Shown: positions 1-5,204 of the stretch, one piece after another
Numbering within the stretch: position 1 is the first letter of the stretch
Layout: the number at the start of each line of letters is the position of its first letter
Translations under genes and position numbers: made by a program
Notes under the pieces: generated by a model
What the model was told of the DNA's origin: nothing
The model's database searches: none
What the model saw: the letters and a program-made list of their open reading frames with translations, nothing else
Source of the DNA: Nitrospinota bacterium
Lineage (GTDB): Bacteria; Nitrospinota_A; UBA7883; JACRLM01
Reading direction: 5' to 3'
NCBI GenBank assembly: GCA_015231995.1
Contig: JADGAO010000218.1
Location: 1-5,204, forward strand
Length of the DNA stretch: 5,204 nt

Positions 1-98
1 TGCGATATGTGATAGGCGGAAAGGAAATGACCAAGGAAGAGGCCAAAGCTGTTGTGGCCGCTATCAGGATTTGGGCTGGGAGCGTTTTGGAACGTTAA
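1..98 (+). CDS. C-terminal tail of an unrecognised protein (partial)
   Basis: Reading from base 3, this frame stays open for 31 codons and ends in TAA at 96-98. The peptide looks like real coding sequence: a charged, alanine-rich helix (residues such as KEMTKEEAKAVVAAI) followed by IWAGSVLER and the stop. The gene would start to the left of the window and run towards soeC, so the two would be convergent. An internal ATG at 27 exists, but the AAGGA before it is too close to serve as a normal ribosome binding site, so a tail is likelier than a 23-residue gene. I do not recognise the family and assign no function. It could still be a chance open frame, since the stretch is short. Confidence 0.45.
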   Translation, partial: RYVIGGKEMTKEEAKAVVAAIRIWAGSVLER

Positions 99-109
99 CT
101 TCTCTGCGT

Positions 110-128
110 CGGGGTGAAGAACGCCCCG
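110..128. terminator. possible hairpin in the convergent gap
   Basis: CGGGGTG at 110-116 can pair with CGCCCCG at 122-128 (one T-G wobble) around the five-base loop AAGAA. It lies 12 bases after the stop of the plus-strand partial gene and 33 bases beyond the soeC stop, where a shared terminator would be expected. There is no T-run on either side, so it is not a canonical intrinsic terminator. The rest of 99-160 shows nothing else I can support. Confidence 0.25.
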
Positions 129-160
129 CCGAGCGTTGAGAGCGGCGCGCGAACCTCCCC

Positions 161-1183
161 CTACCCTCTCGGCGTCGGCGTTCCGGCCTTCGCTTTCGTC
201 AACAACGGGTTCATCACCCCTTTGTCCGTGAAAGCCCCGTAATACAGGTTCTGCATATGGTTGCCTTCCGCAAAAAACAACCACCGCTCCACGAACGCGC
301 CGAGTATGGCGATGACTGCGGATGGAACGGCGACCGAACCGTGGCCTCCAAAAAGAAGTTGGCGGTAATCGAGTATCATCAGGCCGAACGGCAGTGTGAA
401 AATGGCCGCCAAAACCAGCAGTTTGAGCGTCCCACGGATATCGGCATATTTCCGGTAAACGTATTCCTTGGTGTTGTAGTGGGCGTAGCTTGAGCCCCAA
501 TCCATCAGGCGTATATCGTTGTGCGTAACGCCGAGCGCGGACTTGAGCGTGACGGGGCTGTATATCCGCGAATCGCGCAGATACGAAACCGCTTTGAAAA
601 CGAACCCCAACGCAAGCGTCAGGAACGTAAGCCTCATAGCGAAAAGCGACGCCGTTGGCCACGCTCCCACCATCTGATATACGGCCACGAGCGCCAATCC
701 CCCGGTGGAAAGCCCGATAAACGTGAAGTTGACCGGGGTGAGAAGCGAGTTCCACTCGCGTATGTATCGTATCTTCGCGTAAACCATCCCGGACGCCACA
801 TACAGGGCCAGCGCTGTGAATACGCCCGCCAACCCGATGATACCGCGTAATATGAACGACAGGTTCATATATCCGCAAAGCCCGTACAGGAAGGCCAGCC
901 CCAGAAACGCCGGGAGCAGTAACACCTCTCTGGAAAGCCACGATTGTTTCCATTTGAGTATGGCCTTCCACCCGCGCTCAGGATGAGTGAGATGGAAAAA
1001 CGACGCGCCCATCCCCATCATCGTCAGGATGACAGAAACGGCGGAGCCAGCGACGATGACGTTGTTCGGCAGACCGCCAGGTTCAAGGAGCGCCTTGACG
1101 TCGCCTGCGACGAGAAAAATGAAAAGCCCCTGCCCCACGCCCGCGAGAACCGTGAGGAACACAAGCGAAAGCTCAGGATGCAT
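161..1183 (-). CDS. soeC: SoeC, membrane anchor subunit of sulfite-oxidising enzyme (DmsC-like)
   Basis: This 340-residue membrane protein is the quinone-interacting anchor of the complex, in the DmsC-like family. About eight hydrophobic segments can be seen, near residues 5-27, 42-63, 86-104, 109-136, 151-173, 178-200, 252-271 and 283-304. Family-like landmarks are the HLTHPERGWKA loop with His64 and His67 after helix 2, WLSREV at 82-87, and ERWLFFAEGNH at 299-309 after the last helix. Length is close to that expected for SoeC. By family knowledge it takes electrons from the SoeB Fe-S chain to the quinone pool. The ATG at 1183 is chosen because the protein then begins MHPELSLVF directly before helix 1, and AAAAGGAG lies upstream. 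It is the third gene of the operon, but 197 bases separate it from soeB, most of them a palindromic repeat. Assignment to Soe rather than another DmsC-type anchor rests mainly on its partners. Confidence 0.88.
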   Translation of the reverse strand: MHPELSLVFLTVLAGVGQGLFIFLVAGDVKALLEPGGLPNNVIVAGSAVSVILTMMGMGASFFHLTHPERGWKAILKWKQSWLSREVLLLPAFLGLAFLYGLCGYMNLSFILRGIIGLAGVFTALALYVASGMVYAKIRYIREWNSLLTPVNFTFIGLSTGGLALVAVYQMVGAWPTASLFAMRLTFLTLALGFVFKAVSYLRDSRIYSPVTLKSALGVTHNDIRLMDWGSSYAHYNTKEYVYRKYADIRGTLKLLVLAAIFTLPFGLMILDYRQLLFGGHGSVAVPSAVIAILGAFVERWLFFAEGNHMQNLYYGAFTDKGVMNPLLTKAKAGTPTPRG

Positions 1184-1194
1184 CGGTTAGAAAA

Positions 1195-1202
1195 CTCCTT
1201 TT
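1195..1202 (-). promoter_or_regulatory. ribosome binding site of soeC
   Basis: AAAAGGAG on the minus strand lies 11 bases before the soeC ATG at 1183. The spacing is slightly long. An ATG at 1205 that overlaps this site is not in frame with soeC, which supports the start at 1183. Confidence 0.6.
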
Positions 1203-1242
1203 CATTGAGACCTCTGCATATGGTGAGGCTTGGGCAAAGCGA

Positions 1243-1358
1243 ATCCAACTTTGTCCCCCTTAGTAAGGGGGACCGCAACGCAGTTGCGAGGGGGTTTAAT
1301 TAAACCCCTCCGGCGCGGGTACGCGCCACCTCCCCTTTCTAAGGGGAGGGAAAGGGAT
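1243..1358. repeat. palindromic repeat element of five hairpins between soeB and soeC
   Basis: Five perfect or near-perfect hairpins follow one another. (1) 1253-1262 pairs with 1264-1273 (GTCCCCCTTA and its complement). (2) CGCAAC at 1274-1279 pairs with GTTGCG at 1283-1288. (3) GGGGTTTAA at 1291-1299 pairs with TTAAACCCC at 1300-1308, with no loop. (4) GGCGCG at 1312-1317 pairs with CGCGCC at 1322-1327. (5) CCTCCCCTT at 1329-1337 pairs with AAGGGGAGG at 1341-1349. The whole block is also one imperfect palindrome centred at 1299/1300: the outer ends ATCC (1243-1246) and GGAT (1355-1358) match in inversion, as do hairpins 1 and 5. This architecture fits a MITE-like or REP-like dispersed element. 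Hairpins of this CCCCTTAGTAAGGGG type recur in many environmental bacterial genomes as I remember them, but I cannot name the family. No T-run follows any hairpin on the minus strand, so simple termination is not evident. Confidence 0.8.
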
Positions 1359-1359
1359 G

Positions 1360-1366
1360 CCTCCTT
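1360..1366 (-). promoter_or_regulatory. orphan Shine-Dalgarno-like sequence after soeB
   Basis: AAGGAGG on the minus strand lies 14 bases past the soeB stop but is followed by the palindromic element rather than by a gene. It is a perfect match to the ribosome-binding consensus. One reading is that it once served a downstream gene, and the repeat later landed between the two. It may also be chance. Confidence 0.3.
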
Positions 1367-1380
1367 CATCACGCTCCTCA

Positions 1381-2112
1381 TCATCCGGCCATCCCGTAAT
1401 CGTCGAGAATGACTTCTTCCACATCCACGCTCCGCCGCACCGCCTTGATCGCCTCGCGGCGTTTTACGGTGATCTGATCCTCGTCCACCACCACATGGGC
1501 CTTCCGGCGCGGCAGATAATGGTTGCTCGGATTGGCGCCGCTCTCCGGCATGAGCCGATATCCGTTCCGCTCGACTATGGCGCGAGAGGCTTCGGAATTC
1601 GGGTCGTCAACGTCGCCGAATATTCGCGCGTTGGACGGGCATGACAAGACGCACGCCGGTTTGCGCTCTTCTTCCGGCAGGCTCTCGTCGTAAATCCTGT
1701 CAACGCAAAGAGTGCATTTTTTCATCACTCCCTCGGTCTGGTCGAACTCCCTGCAACCATACGGGCAGGCCCATGAGCAGTATTTGCATCCGATGCAGTC
1801 GTCGTAACTGACCAGCACGATGCCGTCTTCAAGCCGTTTGTGCGACGCGCCGGTGGGGCAAACCTCCACGCAGGGCGCATCGGCGCAGTGCATGCAGGAC
1901 TTCGGGAAATGCAGAACCTCCACGTCCGGGAACACGCCCACCTCGTAGGTCTGCACCCGGTTGAACCATACGCCGTCGGGTTTGACGCCGTAGGGGGCTT
2001 TGTCCGTCAACGGGCCGAACTGACCGGAAGTGTTCCACGTCTTGCAGTTGACGGCGCAGGCGTGGCAACCGACGCATTTGTTGAGGTCAATGACCAGCGC
2101 AAGTTGAGTCAT
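1381..2112 (-). CDS. soeB: SoeB, iron-sulfur electron-transfer subunit of sulfite-oxidising enzyme
   Basis: This 243-residue ferredoxin-type subunit carries electrons from SoeA to SoeC. Sixteen cysteines fall in four groups, enough for four [4Fe-4S] clusters: C13/C16/C19/C23 (CVGCHACAVNC), C73/C76/C81/C85 (CMHCADAPCVEVCP), C106/C109/C112/C116 (CIGCKYCSWACP) and C133/C136/C154/C158. Each cluster probably takes ligands from two groups, as in DmsB-like proteins; an additional Cys120 follows the third group. The N-terminus MTQLALVIDLNKCVGCHAC and the stretch WNTSG at 26-30 match what I remember of SoeB proteins. No Tat signal is present. The open frame extends 22 codons upstream into soeA, but the ATG at 2112 is preferred for its family-like N-terminus and GGAAGGG eight bases before it. 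It starts four bases after the soeA stop, so translation is probably coupled. Confidence 0.93.
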   Translation of the reverse strand: MTQLALVIDLNKCVGCHACAVNCKTWNTSGQFGPLTDKAPYGVKPDGVWFNRVQTYEVGVFPDVEVLHFPKSCMHCADAPCVEVCPTGASHKRLEDGIVLVSYDDCIGCKYCSWACPYGCREFDQTEGVMKKCTLCVDRIYDESLPEEERKPACVLSCPSNARIFGDVDDPNSEASRAIVERNGYRLMPESGANPSNHYLPRRKAHVVVDEDQITVKRREAIKAVRRSVDVEEVILDDYGMAG

Positions 2113-2116
2113 ATCG

Positions 2117-4108
2117 TCAACCCTTCCGCTTCTTCGTAGAATATTGAAGCAGATCGGGGCGTTTAACCATCCCCTCAAGGGGCTGTAGCGGCTTAAACTG
2201 CGGCAGGCTCCCCTCCTCGTCGGCTTTCCATATTCTCACGCGCAAGTCGTACCAGGCCGCCTGGCCAGTTATAGGGTCGGAGTTGGAAACCTGCCCGCCA
2301 GACCCGTCGGACAGCTCTTCCGTGATCAGATGGTTGAGCAGGAAACCTTTCGTGGCCTCTTCCGCATTCGGGTCGAGGTTCCACGCTCCGCGCATTTTGC
2401 CCATGCCGTTCCATGTCCATACCGTGTCCGGCTGGACGGCGTGGGAGAACTTGGCCTGCGCCCGTATTTTGCCGTGCGACGATTCCGCCCAGACCCAGTC
2501 CATGTCCGCCACGCCAAGGGCCTTCGCCTTGACCGGGTTTATGTAAAGAAAGTTCTGCCCCATGACCTGGCGGAGCCACGCGTTTTGCGAATCCCACGAG
2601 TGGTAATGCGGCATTGGCCTTTGCGTAATGGCGTGGATGGCGTATTTTTTCGTATCCACAACGCCGTCCTCTATCGGAGGATACCAGAACGGCACCGGAT
2701 CGAAATATTTAAGCAGACGCTCTCTCTGCTTTTTTGTGGCGGGCTGTCTGCCCGGCCTTGTCCCTTTAGCCGCGAGCCGGAACCTTTGCAGAACCTCGGA
2801 GTATATCCTCATGATGATCGGGTCGTTGCGCCGGATAAGCTTGTGGTCGAGCGCCCAGTTGAGGTACTCCTGGTTGATGTTGCGGTTGTACTGGATGGCC
2901 TCCTCCAGCTCGAACTGGAAAAAACAGCCGTTCTTAATGTACATGTCGAGCTGGCCCGGGTTCGGCTCGCCGATAATATGGTCGTCGCCATCTTTGCCTC
3001 TCCACCCGGCCAGGAACCCGATGGGCGTGTCCGCCGCGACTGTCCAGTTGATTATGAAATCCTTGTATCCTGCGAACTTCGGTTTCCCCGCGTCGTCGCA
3101 GAACCCTTGCAGGCCCAGCCGCCCGGCAAGCTTGATGAGCGTCTCCTGAAACGGCTCGCATCCTTCCGGCGGCGCTAGTATCGGTTGCCGGATAGAGTCC
3201 ACCACGCTGTCGTATTCGCTTATGGGCCGGTCGAGAAGCGATATAACGTCGTATCGCTCCAGATAGGTCGTGTCCGGCAGGACGAGATCGGAGAACGCCA
3301 CCATCTCCGAAAAAAAGGCGTCGGACGTGACGAGGAACGGTATTTTGTACGACCCGTCCGGCTCTTTGTCTTTGAGCATCTCGATCACGCCGCTAGTGTT
3401 CATCGTCGAGTTCCACGCCATGTTCGCCATGAACGTTATCAGCGTGTCTATTTTGTACGGGTCGCCACGATGGGCGTTGGTGATGACGTTCTGCATCATC
3501 CCGTGCGCCGTCAACGGGAACTCCCACGAGTACGCCTTGTCGATGCGGACGGGGGAACCGTCGGGGTTGACCATAAGGTTCTCCGGCTTTGTGGGAAACC
3601 CAAGCGGCGGGTTGGGCAGAGGCGTGTTCGGTTTTATCAGCGAAGGGTCGTCAATAGGCTTCGGGCATGGAGGGATGGGGCGCGGATACGGCGGTTTGTG
3701 GCGAAACCCGCCGGGGCGGTCTATCGTGCCAAGCGCCATCATCAGCGACGACATGGCGCGGGTGGTCTGGAACCCGTTGGAATGCGCCGCAAGCCCTCTC
3801 ATGCCGTGGATGGCGACGGGGTTGCCCGTCACTGTCGTGTGATGGTTGCCCCATGCGTCCGTCCATTCTATCGGCAGTGTGATCTTCTCGTCGCGCGCAA
3901 CCACGCCCATCTCTAAGCCCACGCGCTCTATCTGCTCCGCTGGCGCGCCGGTGATCGCAGAAACGCGCTCCGGCGTGTAATCCGTCAGAACCCGCTCCGC
4001 AACCAGCTGGAACGATGTTTTGACCGTCTTGCCGTCGGGTGTCTTGAACGTGCCCATCAACGCGGGCTTCACCCCTTTGCCCATGTAAGGTTTGGGCGAG
4101 TTGGTGTT
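2117..4108 (-). CDS. soeA: SoeA, catalytic subunit, C-terminal part (after frameshift)
   Basis: This is the downstream 663 residues of the same gene as 4110-4982, in the next frame; residue numbers are for the repaired 954-residue protein. It begins around NTNSPKPYMG and runs through the rest of the molybdopterin domain, including GNPVAIHGMRGLAAHSNGF, the proline-rich PYPRPIPPCPKP and MANMAWNSTMNTSG, all close to SoeA as I remember it. The molybdopterin dinucleotide binding domain spans roughly residues 793-930, opening with YHSWDSQNAWLRQ and including VWTWNGMGK and FLLNHLITEEL. The frame is open back to an ATG at 4246, but the 46 residues encoded between 4246 and 4109 are out-of-frame sequence, so that ATG is not a convincing native start. 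The gene stops with TGA at 2117-2119, four bases before soeB. Without the N-terminal part it lacks the first Fe-S cluster and the probable molybdenum ligand, so alone it should be inactive. Confidence 0.9.
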   Translation of the reverse strand, partial: NTNSPKPYMGKGVKPALMGTFKTPDGKTVKTSFQLVAERVLTDYTPERVSAITGAPAEQIERVGLEMGVVARDEKITLPIEWTDAWGNHHTTVTGNPVAIHGMRGLAAHSNGFQTTRAMSSLMMALGTIDRPGGFRHKPPYPRPIPPCPKPIDDPSLIKPNTPLPNPPLGFPTKPENLMVNPDGSPVRIDKAYSWEFPLTAHGMMQNVITNAHRGDPYKIDTLITFMANMAWNSTMNTSGVIEMLKDKEPDGSYKIPFLVTSDAFFSEMVAFSDLVLPDTTYLERYDVISLLDRPISEYDSVVDSIRQPILAPPEGCEPFQETLIKLAGRLGLQGFCDDAGKPKFAGYKDFIINWTVAADTPIGFLAGWRGKDGDDHIIGEPNPGQLDMYIKNGCFFQFELEEAIQYNRNINQEYLNWALDHKLIRRNDPIIMRIYSEVLQRFRLAAKGTRPGRQPATKKQRERLLKYFDPVPFWYPPIEDGVVDTKKYAIHAITQRPMPHYHSWDSQNAWLRQVMGQNFLYINPVKAKALGVADMDWVWAESSHGKIRAQAKFSHAVQPDTVWTWNGMGKMRGAWNLDPNAEEATKGFLLNHLITEELSDGSGGQVSNSDPITGQAAWYDLRVRIWKADEEGSLPQFKPLQPLEGMVKRPDLLQYSTKKRKG

Positions 4109-4118
4109 GGTCCCAGAC
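4105..4118 (-). other. frameshift site in soeA
   Basis: On the minus strand the upstream frame reads FVWD to 4110 and the downstream frame resumes NTNSPKPY from 4108. The span 4982 to 2117 is 2866 bases, one more than a multiple of three, so a single extra base (for example one C of the pair at 4109-4110, beside a GGG run) restores a 954-residue protein. The exact base cannot be fixed within a few codons. No stop codon or obvious slippery heptamer lies at the junction, which argues against programmed frameshifting. Confidence 0.8.
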
Positions 4119-4982
4119 GAAGTTCTGGCTATGGTCGTTGTCCTCGAACTTTCCCTCGCACCAGAAAAGCCCTTCGTCCTCCCCACCCTCGTCCATAACC
4201 ACCAGCTGGGGCGCGTTTGTCCTGCTGACCAAAAAGTCGCGGTCATAAAGCCCGTTCTTGATGATGACGTGCAGGAAGCCCAAAATGAGCGCTCCGTCGG
4301 TCCCCGGTTTTACCGGTATCCACTCGTCGGCCACGGCCCCGTAACCGGAACGGACGGGGTTTATCACCACCAGTTTGCCGCCACGATCCTTAAGTTTTGA
4401 GATGCCGATCTTGAACGGGTTGGAGTCGTGATCCTCCGCCACGCCAAAAAGAACGACGTACCGCGTCCTGTCCCAATCCGGCCCGCCGAACTCCCAGCCA
4501 GTGCCGCCGATGGAGTAGATCATCCCCGCCGCCATGTTGACGGAGCAGAACCCACCGTGAGCGGCGAAATTGGGAGTGCCGAACTGTTTTGCGAAATAGC
4601 TGGTGAGCGCCTGCATCTGGTCGCGCCCGGTGAAGAAGGCGAGTTTTTTAGGGTCGGTGGAACGGATTTTTTTGAGCCGCTCCGTGAGTATGTCGTATGC
4701 GCGTTCCCACGATATCTGTTCGAAATCCGCCTCGCCCCGCTCCGCGCCTTCCCGCCGCAGAAGCGGGCTGAAAATACGCGCGGGGCTTTCCTGTTTCATT
4801 ATCCCGGCGGAGCCTTTGGCGCAGATCACGCCTTTGTTTGTGGGATGGTCGGGATTGCCCTGGATATAGCGTATCTTGCCGTTCTCGACCGTGACCTTTA
4901 TCCCGCACCGGCACGAACACATGTAGCAGGTGGTGTATTTGACTTCCAGCCCGTTCCCGGCCTGAGTTGGCGATTCCGTCAT
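4110..4982 (-). CDS. soeA: SoeA, molybdopterin catalytic subunit, N-terminal part (before frameshift)
   Basis: These 291 residues are the front of a DMSO reductase-superfamily catalytic subunit that, by family, oxidises sulfite to sulfate in the cytoplasm. The [4Fe-4S] motif is C19-x2-C22-x3-C26-x27-C54 (CYMCSCRC, then GVICAKG). PKKLAFFTGRDQMQALT at 111-127 and HGGFCSVNMAAG at 142-153 are strongly SoeA-like; Cys146 is the likely molybdenum ligand (inference). No twin-arginine signal is present, which separates it from periplasmic relatives such as PsrA or PhsA. The ATG at 4982 is chosen over an upstream ATG at 5126 because GAGGG lies seven bases before it and the upstream extension would be translated repeat DNA. 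Homology ends at Asp291. The frame stays open to a stop at 3651, giving 152 unrelated residues and a 443-residue aberrant product. The family continues in the next frame, so this is half of one gene. Confidence 0.92.
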
Positions 4983-4989
4983 TAAACAG

Positions 4990-4994
4990 CCCTC
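4990..4994 (-). promoter_or_regulatory. ribosome binding site of soeA
   Basis: GAGGG on the minus strand lies seven bases before the ATG at 4982. This supports that start over the upstream ATG at 5126, which falls in repeat DNA. Confidence 0.6.
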
Positions 4995-5001
4995 AATCGA
5001 A

Positions 5002-5089
5002 TTAGATTGATCCTTCGCTACGCTCAGGATGACAACCAGCGAACACTGCCATTCTGAACGAAGCGTAGCGAAGTGAAGAATCCATCTAA
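5002..5089. repeat. palindromic repeat upstream of soeA, copy 1
   Basis: This is an imperfect inverted repeat of about 88 bp with matching ends TTAGAT (5002-5007) and ATCTAA (5084-5089). The left arm reads GATCCTTCGCTACGC then TCAGGATGACA. The inverted right arm reads GATTCTTCACTTCGCTACGC then TTCAGAATGGCA, so the arms differ by a few substitutions and small insertions. Sequences of the type GATTCTTCGCTACGCTCAG followed by GATGAC recur in many environmental bacterial genomes as I remember them; I cannot name the family. It ends only 19 bases from the soeA start codon, so it would probably be transcribed into the leader as a long hairpin. Confidence 0.75.
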
Positions 5090-5102
5090 AAGAATATTCT
5101 TT
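5089..5102. promoter_or_regulatory. 14-bp perfect palindrome between the two repeats
   Basis: AAAGAATATTCTTT is a perfect palindrome centred at 5095/5096. It lies between the two repeat copies and overlaps the weak candidate -10 box of soeA. It could be an operator, or simply part of the repeat junction. No regulator is encoded in the window to match it. Confidence 0.3.
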
Positions 5103-5126
5103 ATACCTCGATCCTTCGGTCGCCAA
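5100..5126 (-). promoter_or_regulatory. weak candidate promoter for soeABC
   Basis: On the minus strand TTGGCG (5126-5121, four of six matches to a sigma-70 -35 box) and TATAAA (5105-5100, five of six to a -10 box) are separated by 15 bases, which is short of the usual 17. It is the best sigma-70-like pair I can see upstream of soeA, but part of it lies inside repeat copy 2. Confidence 0.2.
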
Positions 5127-5200
5127 GGCTCCCTCAGGATGACAAAAACATTGTCATTCTGAACCCTTCGAAGGACTCAGGGTAAACTCCGCGAAGAATC
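5110..5200. repeat. palindromic repeat upstream of soeA, copy 2
   Basis: This is a second imperfect inverted repeat of the same type, about 91 bp, with ends GATCCTTCGG (5110-5119) and GCGAAGAATC (5191-5200). The inner arms TCAGGATGACAA (5134-5145) and TTGTCATTCTGA (5151-5162) pair across a five-base loop with a single G-T mismatch. The middle of each arm differs from copy 1: GGTCGCCAAGGCTCC on one side and CCCTTCGAAGGACTCAGGG on the other. It is a relative rather than a recent duplicate. It may continue past the window edge. Confidence 0.7.
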
Positions 5201-5204
5201 TATC

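Noticed and set aside
1243..1358. CRISPR array or intrinsic terminator
   Set aside because: The units are different inverted repeats, not regular direct repeats with spacers, and no T-run follows the hairpins.
1202..1384. 60-codon minus-strand frame overlapping the soeB stop
   Set aside because: It is mostly translated repeat hairpins, although its ATG overlaps the soeB stop in a way that could mimic translational coupling.
2330..3916. Long plus-strand open frames of 282 and 243 codons opposite soeA
   Set aside because: They lie antisense to a strongly conserved gene and read as arginine/valine-rich shadow sequence of a GC-rich coding strand, with no recognisable motifs.
4100..4120. Programmed ribosomal frameshifting in soeA
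   Set aside because: The upstream frame has no stop for a further 152 codons, there is no obvious slippery heptamer, and SoeA is normally a single uninterrupted frame.
4983..5126. 48-codon upstream extension of SoeA beginning at the ATG at 5126
   Set aside because: It is translated from the palindromic repeats, has no family-like sequence, and the ATG at 4982 has a well-spaced ribosome binding site.

Overview
The window holds one recognisable unit: a minus-strand operon for a three-subunit molybdoenzyme, read in the order soeA (from 4982), soeB (from 2112), soeC (from 1183 to 161). By remembered family similarity it is the cytoplasmic, membrane-anchored sulfite-oxidising enzyme SoeABC of the DMSO reductase superfamily. 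That points to a Gram-negative, sulfur-metabolising bacterium. The lineage cannot be fixed from this window: no rRNA or other marker is present, and no dsr, apr, sat or sox neighbour is in view.

Layout, left to right. Positions 1-98 look like the last codons of a plus-strand gene that begins outside the window. Positions 99-160 are a short convergent gap with one GC-rich hairpin. Positions 161-1183 are soeC (membrane anchor). Positions 1184-1380 are an unusually long gap inside the operon, filled by a roughly 116-bp palindromic element made of five consecutive hairpins. Positions 1381-2112 are soeB (four [4Fe-4S] clusters). Positions 2117-4982 are soeA (molybdopterin catalytic subunit), which is broken by a one-base frameshift near 4109. 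Positions 4983-5204 are non-coding: a ribosome binding site for soeA, then two adjacent palindromic repeats of a second, unrelated type.

How the parts work together, from family knowledge: SoeA oxidises sulfite to sulfate at a Mo-bis(pyranopterin guanine dinucleotide) site, SoeB wires the electrons through its Fe-S clusters, and SoeC passes them to the quinone pool in the membrane. Neither SoeA nor SoeB carries a Tat signal, which fits a complex facing the cytoplasm. As written, the sequence would not make a full-length SoeA. Either the base at the frameshift is an assembly or sequencing error, or the operon is decaying.

I see no previously undescribed system here. The points most worth checking are the soeA frameshift and the repeats: one splits soeB from soeC, and two others sit where the soeA promoter should be.
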